Positions 1-5,995 of a stretch of DNA of 10,510 nt are shown in pieces. The translations under genes were made by a program, and so were the position numbers. The notes beneath the pieces were generated by a model. That model saw only the letters and a list, made by a program, of their open reading frames with translations, was not told the DNA's origin and did not search any database. Position 1 is the stretch's first letter; each line of letters begins with the position of its first letter. The stretch spans positions 1 through 10,510 of the forward strand of contig JAPLNJ010000968.1 in the NCBI GenBank assembly GCA_026692885.1, given 5' to 3'. This stretch comes from Planctomycetota bacterium (GTDB taxonomy: Bacteria > Planctomycetota > Planctomycetia > Pirellulales > Pirellulaceae).

Positions 1-412
1 CAGGCCAATCGCAGTCGAGACATCGCCGGAAGCCCCGCTGATCGATCCGGTCACCGGCGAGGATCTCGGCGTCCCGTTGCTCGGCGTGGTCGATCTGATT
101 CAGGATGACGAATACGGCCCGCGGATCTGCGACTTCAAAACAGCCGCGAAGTCAGCGACGCCGTTCGAGATCACGCACGAAATCCAGCTGTCGAGTTACG
201 CGTACTTGTTTCGGCAGGCGACCGGGCGGGACGAAGGCGGACTGGAGATCAGATCGCTGATCAAAACCAAGACGCCGAAGATCCAGTTCCACCACTACGC
301 TGCCAGTACGGTCCGGGGGCAGGGCGGCCAACAGCCGCCCTGCCCCCCGGACTCCGTTGATTTCCCACTTTCCCCTGCTAAACTGACTCCCACGCCCGGA
401 ATGGAAATTTAA
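1..412 (+). CDS. PD-(D/E)XK nuclease (RecB/Cas4-like), 5' end outside window and C-terminus replaced
   Basis: The frame is open from base 2, so the gene starts upstream of the window. Three nuclease motifs are visible in order: an Asp in GVVDLI (codon at 92), Asp-Phe-Lys in CDFKTA (Asp codon 131, Lys codon 137), and a QxxxY motif, QLSSY (Gln codon 185, Tyr codon 197). This D...DxK...QxxxY order is typical of the RecB/AddB/Cas4-type PD-(D/E)XK fold, a metal-dependent DNA nuclease. Family members normally continue after the LIKTKTPKI strand with a helical region and often a Cys-containing tail. Here that part is absent. From about base 310 the frame runs through a long GC-rich palindrome and then low-quality Pro-rich sequence to a TAA at 410-412. 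I infer a 3' truncation, so the product may not be functional. The exact family (RecB-like, Cas4-like or phage nuclease) cannot be decided from this fragment. Confidence 0.72.
   Translation, partial: RPIAVETSPEAPLIDPVTGEDLGVPLLGVVDLIQDDEYGPRICDFKTAAKSATPFEITHEIQLSSYAYLFRQATGRDEGGLEIRSLIKTKTPKIQFHHYAASTVRGQGGQQPPCPPDSVDFPLSPAKLTPTPGMEI
311..352. repeat. GC-rich inverted repeat at the broken end of the nuclease gene
   Basis: The left arm at 311-328 (GTCCGGGGGCAGGGCGGC) pairs with the right arm at 334-352 around the 5-base loop CAACA; the only flaw is one extra C in the right arm. It is not followed by a T-run, so it does not look like a simple intrinsic terminator. It sits where the nuclease homology stops and resembles a mobile or REP-type palindrome. 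Confidence 0.8.
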
Positions 413-416
413 GCGA

Positions 417-465
417 GGACAGGTAAAGGTGTCGCTTGCCCATGTTTCCAATATCGAACCTGTCC
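417..465. repeat. Short inverted repeat upstream of the oxidoreductase gene
   Basis: GGACAGGT at 417-424 is the exact reverse complement of ACCTGTCC at 458-465, separated by 33 bases. It lies in the 142-base gap between the nuclease remnant and the oxidoreductase start. It could be a small element end or chance. I see no strong promoter in this gap. Confidence 0.4.
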
Positions 466-542
466 CGTTTGCGTCCCCCGACGACTGGTAAGAAATAGCC
501 CCGATAAACACTGGCAACGAACTGAGGTTTTCGAAATGTCAC

Positions 543-548
543 AAGGAG
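543..548 (+). promoter_or_regulatory. Shine-Dalgarno of the oxidoreductase gene
   Basis: AAGGAG lies six bases before the ATG at 555. It fixes this start, which also gives a complete Tat signal peptide. Confidence 0.8.
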
Positions 549-554
549 ACTGCC

Positions 555-1838
555 ATGATAGAACGTAATCGATTGATCGGACGGAGGGCTTTTTTACGCG
601 GCACGGCCGCGGCCCTGAGCGCCCTGGCGGCGCCACAAGTGATCCGGGCATCGGCCCTCGGCGCCGACGGCGCCACGCCCCCCAGCGACCGGATCACGAT
701 GGGCTTCATCGGCGTGGGCGGACAGGGCGGCGGACATCTTGCCGGCGGGGCCTGGACCTACTTGCCCGGCGGCTACCTTGGCCGCCCGGACGTCCAGGTG
801 CTGGCCGTTTGCGACCTCAAGCCTGGACGGCTCGAGGGAGCGAAGGCCACCGTGGAAAAGCGCTATGCCGAACGTATCCAGGCCGAAAGCTACAAGGGCT
901 GCGCGGCATACCGCGATTTCCGCGAACTCTTGGCCCGTGACGACATCGACGCGGTGCTCATCGCCACGAACCCTCCCAACTTGCACGCCATGATCACGAT
1001 TATGGCCGCGAAGGCGGGCAAGGACGTGTATTGCGAGAAGCCCACGGCGGGCACCATCCACGAGAGCCGGGCGATGGTCGAGGCGGTCCAGCGCTACGGC
1101 CGCGTCTTTCAGGCCGGCACGCAGCAGCGGTCCGAGTACGAAGGCCGGTATCGCCGCGCCACGGAGTTGGTCCGCAACGGCGCCCTGGGTGAGCTGAAGT
1201 CCGTCTACACCATCCTGGGCGGCGCCGGGGGGCACGTGAACATGCACGCGTTCGGTTCCCTTCCCGATGGGTCCGACCCGGACCTGCTCGGCGTCCAAAC
1301 GATCAAAGCCGCGAGCGGCGGATACCCTAATTGGGAGCAGCACCACTACGACTGCGCCCAGTGGGGCATCGACGGCGATCGGACCGGTCCGATCGAGATC
1401 TACCGCGAGCCCGGCGGCCCGCTGGTCTTGCGCTATGCCAGCGGCGTCCTCGTTCACTGCGCCCCGCCCCCCGACGGTCAGTTCCGTTTCTCGGGGGCGG
1501 TGGTCTTCTTGGGCACGGAAGGAAAGATCAACGTGGGCCGGGAGGGGCTGATTGCCGATCCGCCCAGCATCCTGGACAAAACCATCGGCCCGGACGGCAA
1601 GCACGTTTATTACAGCGACAGCCACTCGGGCAACTTCCTGCAGTGCATCCGCACGCGGCAACTTCCCATCTGCGATGTGGAAACGGCCCACCGGGCCATG
1701 AGCATGATCCTGCTGGCTGGAATTGGCGAGCAGTTAGGGCGGCGCTTGCGGTGGGATCCGGCCAAGGAGCAATTCCTTGGCGACGACGAGGCGAACCGGA
1801 TGCTCTCCGTGGTCGCCCGCCCCCCTTGGCGAATCTAA
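555..1838 (+). CDS. Tat-exported Gfo/Idh/MocA family oxidoreductase
   Basis: This 427-residue protein is an NAD(P)-dependent dehydrogenase-type enzyme of the Gfo/Idh/MocA superfamily, which acts on sugars, inositols and related polyols; its substrate cannot be inferred. Residues 9-31 form a twin-arginine signal (R10 R11 in GRRAFLRG, then an Ala-rich hydrophobic stretch), so it is probably exported folded with its cofactor. The Rossmann fold begins at about residue 47, with the dinucleotide-binding glycines G53, G55 and G58 in IGVGGQG. The conserved E161-K162-P163 motif follows, as does an HHYDCAQWG segment at 263-271. The C-terminal HSGNFLQCIRTRQLP (357-371) is typical of planctomycete paralogs. 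The ATG has an AAGGAG Shine-Dalgarno at 543-548, six bases upstream. The section between residues 222 and 262 seems shorter than in relatives that carry a WLGPAP-type segment. The HEAT-repeat gene starts 63 bases downstream on the same strand, suggesting one transcript. Confidence 0.93.
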   Translation: MIERNRLIGRRAFLRGTAAALSALAAPQVIRASALGADGATPPSDRITMGFIGVGGQGGGHLAGGAWTYLPGGYLGRPDVQVLAVCDLKPGRLEGAKATVEKRYAERIQAESYKGCAAYRDFRELLARDDIDAVLIATNPPNLHAMITIMAAKAGKDVYCEKPTAGTIHESRAMVEAVQRYGRVFQAGTQQRSEYEGRYRRATELVRNGALGELKSVYTILGGAGGHVNMHAFGSLPDGSDPDLLGVQTIKAASGGYPNWEQHHYDCAQWGIDGDRTGPIEIYREPGGPLVLRYASGVLVHCAPPPDGQFRFSGAVVFLGTEGKINVGREGLIADPPSILDKTIGPDGKHVYYSDSHSGNFLQCIRTRQLPICDVETAHRAMSMILLAGIGEQLGRRLRWDPAKEQFLGDDEANRMLSVVARPPWRI

Positions 1839-1886
1839 ACCGAAAGCTACCCGAGACCCACTCCAACCGGATGGCAACCTGAAACC

Positions 1887-1892
1887 AGGAGG
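1887..1892 (+). promoter_or_regulatory. Shine-Dalgarno that decides the HEAT-protein start
   Basis: AGGAGG lies nine bases before the ATG at 1902. An in-frame TTG at 1896 is only three bases from it, too close for normal initiation, so 1902 is the preferred start. Confidence 0.8.
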
Positions 1893-1901
1893 ACCTTGAC
1901 C

Positions 1902-2534
1902 ATGCGAACGATGACACGATTTGCGGTGCTAGTGACGACAATGGCTTTGTACTGGGTTGTCGCGGCGGCCCATGCGGTTGCCGCGGATCCCACAGCGTTG
2001 CAGCGGACCGGCACGGGTAAGGATGTGCCGGCCCTCGCCCCGCTGCTGTTGCGCGAGGATCTGACCATGTCGGCCCGCTTGGCCTTGCAGGCGATTCCTG
2101 GGCCCGAGGCGGGCGAGGCGCTCCGCGCGGCCGTCGAGAAGACCTCCGGGCTGATCAAGGTGGGGATCATCGACTCGCTGGGCGTACGCCGCGAGGTGGC
2201 GGCCGTGGCCACGCTCACCCAGGCGCTAAGCGACGCCGACCCGCTGGTCGTCGGTGCCGCCGGGTTGGCGCTGGGCAAGATGGCACGCCGGAGTGTGCCC
2301 AGGCCCTGGCCGCCGTGGCGGACAAGATTCCCGCCGCCTCGCGGTCGACTTTTTGTGACGGCTACTTGCTCTGCGCCGACCGGTTGGCCGCCGTCGGCAA
2401 AGCGGCCGAGGCCCAGGCGATTTACCAACGCCTCGCCAAGCCGGCCGAGGCCCGTGCGGTGCGCCAGGCGGCGTTCCACGGGCTGCTGTGTACGGCGGGC
2501 GACAAGCAGGAAGAGTTGGTCGTTGCGCTGCTGA
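1902..2534 (+). CDS. HEAT-repeat protein, N-terminal part before a frameshift
   Basis: The ATG at 1902 opens a Sec signal peptide (about residues 1-28, basic start, hydrophobic core, AHAVAA before DP) followed by HEAT-type helical pairs. Coding quality is good to residue 127 (ALGKM, ending at 2282). Beyond that, this frame becomes Arg/Pro-rich nonsense until its stop at 2534. The missing continuation, GTPECAQALAAV, is present in the frame that starts with GGC at 2282. One lost base between 2281 and 2282 (AAG-AT-GGC instead of AAG-ATN-GGC) explains everything and would restore ALGKIGTPECAQAL, a normal HEAT repeat. The genuine coding part of this entry is therefore 1902-2281. The loss may be a real mutation or an assembly error, and I cannot tell which. 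With the base restored, the protein would be about 630 residues, exported, and translated from the same message as the oxidoreductase. Confidence 0.8.
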   Translation: MRTMTRFAVLVTTMALYWVVAAAHAVAADPTALQRTGTGKDVPALAPLLLREDLTMSARLALQAIPGPEAGEALRAAVEKTSGLIKVGIIDSLGVRREVAAVATLTQALSDADPLVVGAAGLALGKMARRSVPRPWPPWRTRFPPPRGRLFVTATCSAPTGWPPSAKRPRPRRFTNASPSRPRPVRCARRRSTGCCVRRATSRKSWSLRC

Positions 2535-3793
2535 CGACCAGCGACGCCGACGCGCGGGCCACCGCCTCCGGGCATCTCGGTTCACTTTCCAGCGGCGCGC
2601 TCCGCACGCTGGTGGGCAAGCTGGGCGGTCTGCCGCCCCGTCCCCAGGCGGCCCTGCTGACGGCGCTGGCAACGCGCGGGGAGAAATCGGCGCTGCCGGC
2701 CGTGCTGGAAGCGACCAAGAGTCAGGAGCCGGCGGTCCGGCTGGCCGCCTTTGAGGCGCTAGCGGAACTGGGCGATGCTTCGGCGGTGCCGGCGCTCATC
2801 GCCGCCATGACGACCGAGAATCCGGGAGCGGAGCAACGCGGTTCGACGGACCCGGCCGCGGCCCTGGCCCGGCGCAGCCTCGTGTGGCTGAAGGACCCGG
2901 CCGCCGATCAGCGGATCATGGCCGCTTTGGAGAACGCGAAGGTTTCGCGGGCCGAATTGATCGGCGTGCTCGCCGAGCGCCAGTGCAAGGCGGCCGTGCC
3001 CGTGTTCCTGAAAGCAGCGGCCGGCGCCGACGAGGACTCGCGGAACCGGGCAGTCGCCGCCTTGGCCCGCCTGGCCGCGCCAAGCGACGTGCCGACGATG
3101 CTGGGACTGGTGCTGAAGACCAGGCAGGGCGTCGACCGCGACAACGTGGAGAAGGCGGTTATGCTCGTCTGCCGACGGATTCCCGACCCGGAGAAGTGGG
3201 CCGACGCCGTGCTGGCCGCCGCGGGCGCGGACGACTCGGCCAAGAGCGAACTCTTGCCGTTGTTGGGACGCATCGGCGGCCGCAAGGCGCTGGAAGCGAT
3301 TCGGGCGGCCATGGACGGCAAGGACGCACAAATCAACGAGGCGGGCGTGCGGGCACTGTGCAACTGGCCCGACGCCACGGTGGCCGACGAGCTGCTCCGG
3401 ATTGCCAAGAACGCCGCCCGGGACACCCATAGGCAATGGGCGCTGCGGGCCTTCGTCCGCGTGATCGCCCTGCCCAGCGAGACTCCGGCGGCCGCCAAGC
3501 TGGCCCTGCTCAAGCAGGCCCTGCCGATGGCCGCGCGCGACGAGGACCGGGGGCTGATCCTCGAGCGGGCCGCCGCCGTGCGGACCCTCGAGACCCTGCG
3601 GTTCGTCACGCCGTACCTCGACCAGACGGCCCTGGCGCAAGCGGCCTGCAAGACCGTTGTGGAATTGGCCCACCACAAGGATCTCCGCGAGCCGAACAAG
3701 GCCGAGTTCACCCCCGCGCTGGAAAAGGTCATCGCCGTCTGCAAAGATCAACAGCTTGTCGATCGCGCCAAGCGGTATCTCCAAGAAATGTAG
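2282..3793 (+). CDS. HEAT-repeat protein, main part after the frameshift
   Basis: About 503 residues continue the exported protein that begins at 1902. The sequence is almost entirely alpha-helical HEAT/armadillo-type repeats with alternating hydrophobic positions, such as AVRLAAFEALAELGDASAVPALI, ELIGVLAERQCKAAVPVFLKAA and RNRAVAALARLAAPSDVPTMLGL (each given here as a run within the repeat region). Such solenoids are binding scaffolds and not enzymes. Planctomycetes often encode exported HEAT proteins beside oxidoreductases or sugar-degradation genes, so a periplasmic partner role is an inference. If the frameshift is real, a shorter product could start only at an internal GTG (2315), which lacks a clear ribosome site and would have no signal peptide. 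The stop is TAG at 3791-3793. I see no convincing intrinsic terminator after it. Confidence 0.85.
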   Translation, partial: GTPECAQALAAVADKIPAASRSTFCDGYLLCADRLAAVGKAAEAQAIYQRLAKPAEARAVRQAAFHGLLCTAGDKQEELVVALLTTSDADARATASGHLGSLSSGALRTLVGKLGGLPPRPQAALLTALATRGEKSALPAVLEATKSQEPAVRLAAFEALAELGDASAVPALIAAMTTENPGAEQRGSTDPAAALARRSLVWLKDPAADQRIMAALENAKVSRAELIGVLAERQCKAAVPVFLKAAAGADEDSRNRAVAALARLAAPSDVPTMLGLVLKTRQGVDRDNVEKAVMLVCRRIPDPEKWADAVLAAAGADDSAKSELLPLLGRIGGRKALEAIRAAMDGKDAQINEAGVRALCNWPDATVADELLRIAKNAARDTHRQWALRAFVRVIALPSETPAAAKLALLKQALPMAARDEDRGLILERAAAVRTLETLRFVTPYLDQTALAQAACKTVVELAHHKDLREPNKAEFTPALEKVIAVCKDQQLVDRAKRYLQEM

Positions 3794-4025
3794 CGACCAC
3801 CCCCTTGGCAGGATCCCCGTTTCCCAAAAACCGAACACAAGAATTCTGAAAACTTCTTGGGGGGCTTAACAAGTCAAATGCCCCTGTTCAAGATGACGAT
3901 TGTCGGCTCGCTGCCGTGGGGTTCCGGCGGGCGTCACAAGAACAAGAACCCCGTGAACAATCACAACACGTTCAACTCCGCGCCGAGCAGGACGGGCCAC
4001 AGGACGGGTTGTCAGTCGGATTTGA

Positions 4026-4196
4026 ACAGTAGTACCTCCACAGCTGGTGCAAGCTTACCTGGAACACGTCGGGGAGCCCTTGGGCCGTATTTGCGAACAG
4101 GAAGTGACTGAAGCCGTTGCCACTGCCGAGCAAATCGACGACTACCCCGATGATGAGCCGTATCCGAGTGCGTCTTCAAGCCTAAGATTGTGGGTT
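4026..4196 (+). pseudogene. DUF4258-like gene remnant
   Basis: The frame after the TGA at 4023 reads as good protein sequence from about 4047 to 4180. Its segment EVTEAVATAEQIDDYPDDEPYPS has the look of DUF4258 proteins, small proteins often found beside MqsA/YgiT or XRE-type antitoxins, which carry an EE/DDYPDD-PYPS motif before their final beta strands. No N-terminal start with a ribosome site is visible, and the expected continuation (a CLxxG-type strand) is missing. At 4197 the sequence passes straight into a palindromic element. I infer a gene fragment broken at both ends. The family call rests on recalled motif similarity and is moderate; this could also be an unrelated small protein. 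Confidence 0.5.
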
Positions 4197-4393
4197 GTGA
4201 GCGGCAAGGCGCTAGCCGCCGGTGGCGTTTGGAACCGGCGGCTAGCGCCCAATGCCATCTACTTTGTAGCGGCACGGCGCGAGCCGTCCGGTATTACAGT
4301 CGGAAAACCTGGCGGCTTACGCCGCTCCGCTAACAAAAAACGCCCCCAATGGTCCCAAAGTAGATGGCATTGGGCTAGCGCCTTGCCGCTCAC
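4197..4393. mobile_element. 197-bp MITE-like element with inverted termini
   Basis: The outer 21 bases at 4197-4217 (GTGAGCGGCAAGGCGCTAG plus CC) are the exact reverse complement of 4373-4393. A second pair, 4250-4266 and 4356-4372 (17 bases, CAATGCCATCTACTTTG), is also exact. On the right the two blocks are contiguous. On the left they are separated by an extra insert that forms its own perfect hairpin with 16-base arms, 4208-4223 and 4234-4249. No open reading frame of note lies inside, so it would need a transposase in trans. No convincing target-site duplication is visible. The left end abuts the DUF4258-like remnant. Confidence 0.75.
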
Positions 4394-4417
4394 TCATCGT
4401 GCCCCCAACGTTTAGCC

Positions 4418-4443
4418 TTGACGACGCACTACTGCGTCGTCAA
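4418..4443. repeat. Perfect 11-bp hairpin
   Basis: TTGACGACGCA at 4418-4428 pairs exactly with TGCGTCGTCAA at 4433-4443 around the loop CTAC. There is no T-tract after it, so a terminator role is doubtful. Confidence 0.75.
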
Positions 4444-4473
4444 GAGATGCCGGACGTGGACGCAGTAATACCC

Positions 4474-4516
4474 CCCTTCCCCAGCCTGCCGCCGGAGGCG
4501 GCAGGCTGGGGAAGGG
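4474..4516. repeat. Perfect 20-bp hairpin, three-base loop
   Basis: The arm at 4474-4493 (CCCTTCCCCAGCCTGCCGCC) is the exact reverse complement of 4497-4516, with loop GGA. There is no poly-T. It stands alone between two gene remnants and resembles an intergenic palindromic repeat. Confidence 0.85.
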
Positions 4517-4810
4517 AGGACGGCGGTGAACGTCGGTCGCGATCTCGCTTACAAGACTTCTCTCACCGTCCAGGCGTTGGACGGGGGCGTTTTCGAAACT
4601 AAGACAGTCGAACAAGGAAGGCGACGCCCAGATTTCGTCCCGTGCGAATCGCTGGATGACAGCCCGCGAACAGCTTGGCAACCGTCGATCTCGAAACAAA
4701 GCTTTCCCCAATCGAAATGCTGAATCGGTTCCTGATGCAGGCTTCGAATCGCTGGCGTTCGCCAAGCCGTTATTGCCCAGCGAGTTGGGGGTTGTTGCCC
4801 CCGGGTCTCA
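4517..4810. other. Gene-free stretch before the FHA gene
   Basis: Short open frames on both strands lack ribosome sites, family motifs and plausible composition. I see no RNA gene and no strong repeat here, apart from two copies of GAATCGCTGG, at about 4646 and 4745. Confidence 0.5.
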
Positions 4811-4840
4811 TTGACACACCGCCGGTGTGGCGCATTCAAT
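4811..4840 (+). promoter_or_regulatory. Candidate promoter with operator-like palindrome for the FHA-kinase genes
   Basis: TTGACA at 4811-4816 is a perfect -35 hexamer. TTCAAT at 4835-4840 is a weak -10 (four of six) at 18-base spacing. Between them is the palindrome CACACC-GCC-GGTGTG (4815-4829), which overlaps the -35 and could bind a repressor. The FHA gene starts at 4907, about 60 bases downstream. This is a pattern match only. Confidence 0.4.
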
Positions 4841-4906
4841 TGCAGCAATGTCAGTGCCGATGGGTGGTGTTGACTGGCGACGATTCTGTGGAAAGGCTCG
4901 GTCTCA

Positions 4907-5977
4907 ATGCAGTGTCCAGCGTGTGGCAAACCGAATGCGGAGCGAGGCAAGTTCTGCATGGAATGTGGTAGTTCGCTTGACGCAACGGCGGAAGTGATCC
5001 AGCCGCACGAGGCAGTGCGTGCAGCGAAATCCGGCACGTCTTCGGCCAATTTCGCGGGGAAATCACGGGGCGACGGCTCTTCTTGCGACGATGATCTGAA
5101 GGCCGGCGCGACGCAAGCTCCGTGGCTGGAGTCTGCCTACGCTTCGTCGTCGCCTGGCAGACCAGGCGTGGCGGTGACGATCCCGGCGGGGTTGGAGAAG
5201 TATCGCGGCGCAAACCTGGCCGGCACACTGGTCTTCGCTCGACGCCACCAGTTTCGTCGGGTTCACCTGTTCGGGTCTCGGACATTGAAGTTTGGACGAG
5301 TGCCTGAGCAAAACGACGTGACGCTGTTCGTACTTCCCTTGACACCCCAGAACCAAGCGTTGACGAAGGCCGTCTCTTCCCAGCACTTCAAAATCCTGCT
5401 GGATCGAAATGGCTTGGTGGTCCAAGATCGTTCAAAGTACGGCACGTCGCTCAATGGACGAAAGCTCCAGGGATCTGGTGCGGTTCCACTGGATCAGGTA
5501 AGCGAGGTGGCGGTCGGCGTCAGCCTGAAGCTCCGCTTGACGCCCTTGGTCAAGCAACCGCCGGGTGAGGGCTGGGAGCACGATCCTTATGCCGGTTTAG
5601 CTCCTGCGGACGAGTCGTGGACGACAGCCGCCGGTTTGGGGCTGGGCGGACTCCTGGTGGAACGCGTGGACAACGCGGCGGAAGAAGAGTGTTACCTGAT
5701 GGTGTTTACGTGGGCCGCGCTCGGACCTGCATTTGACGGCGACACCGGATTGCCGCCCGTCGAGGGCGGGAGATTGCGATTGGTCCGGCGCGCCGGCCAG
5801 TTCTGGCTGCACAATGTGGCCTCAGCTGCTCCGCCTTCTGTGGAAGGCGTTCCCGTACCTGGCGTCGCGATTAGCCCGCTGCTTCCCGGTATGAAGCTCA
5901 CGCTCGACGGCGGAGTTCACGGACATCGACCAGTTTGGCATCGACGCTGTCTGAGGGTCTGCCGGTTGATCCTGTAG
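4907..5977 (+). CDS. Zinc-ribbon FHA-domain protein
   Basis: This 356-residue protein starts at an ATG with GAAAGG about ten bases upstream. Residues 3-20 form a zinc ribbon with C3, C6, C17 and C20. A low-complexity linker follows (about 25-110), then an FHA domain (about 118-215) with all signature positions: G130-R131, N136-D137, S157-S158-x-H160, D174-R175-S176, YGTS at 178-181 and N183-G184. FHA domains bind phosphothreonine peptides, so this is probably a cytoplasmic partner of the Ser/Thr kinase encoded next. A C-terminal region (about 245-335), with FWLHN and VEGVPVPGV, looks like a second, degenerate FHA fold. The last 22 residues are Arg/Cys-rich and unlike the rest. The neighbouring frame offers AEFTDIDQFGIDAV ending at a TGA (5952-5954), so I suspect one extra base near 5909. 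Confidence 0.88.
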   Translation: MQCPACGKPNAERGKFCMECGSSLDATAEVIQPHEAVRAAKSGTSSANFAGKSRGDGSSCDDDLKAGATQAPWLESAYASSSPGRPGVAVTIPAGLEKYRGANLAGTLVFARRHQFRRVHLFGSRTLKFGRVPEQNDVTLFVLPLTPQNQALTKAVSSQHFKILLDRNGLVVQDRSKYGTSLNGRKLQGSGAVPLDQVSEVAVGVSLKLRLTPLVKQPPGEGWEHDPYAGLAPADESWTTAAGLGLGGLLVERVDNAAEEECYLMVFTWAALGPAFDGDTGLPPVEGGRLRLVRRAGQFWLHNVASAAPPSVEGVPVPGVAISPLLPGMKLTLDGGVHGHRPVWHRRCLRVCRLIL

Positions 5978-5995
5978 AAGCTGCGGAAGCCTTGC

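Noticed and set aside
1..412. CRISPR-associated Cas4
   Set aside because: The motifs fit the broader RecB/Cas4 fold, but the C-terminal Cys cluster is not visible and no cas neighbours are present.
594..1691. A 365-codon open frame on the minus strand
   Set aside because: It is fully antisense to the oxidoreductase, Arg/Ala/Gly-rich, has no ribosome site and no motif. It is a high-GC shadow.
2275..2290. Programmed ribosomal frameshift in the HEAT gene
   Set aside because: No slippery X-XXY-YYZ heptamer and no obvious stimulatory structure. A lost base is simpler.
2759..3838. A 359-codon open frame on the minus strand
   Set aside because: It is antisense to the HEAT-repeat gene with His/Gln/Gly-rich composition typical of shadow frames in GC-rich DNA.
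3857..4111. Possible 84-residue gene
   Set aside because: Ser/Asn/Thr-rich composition, no ribosome site, and it overlaps the DUF4258-like remnant in another frame.
4418..4516. Intrinsic terminators
   Set aside because: The hairpins are strong but neither is followed by a T-run on either strand, and they are far from any intact gene end.
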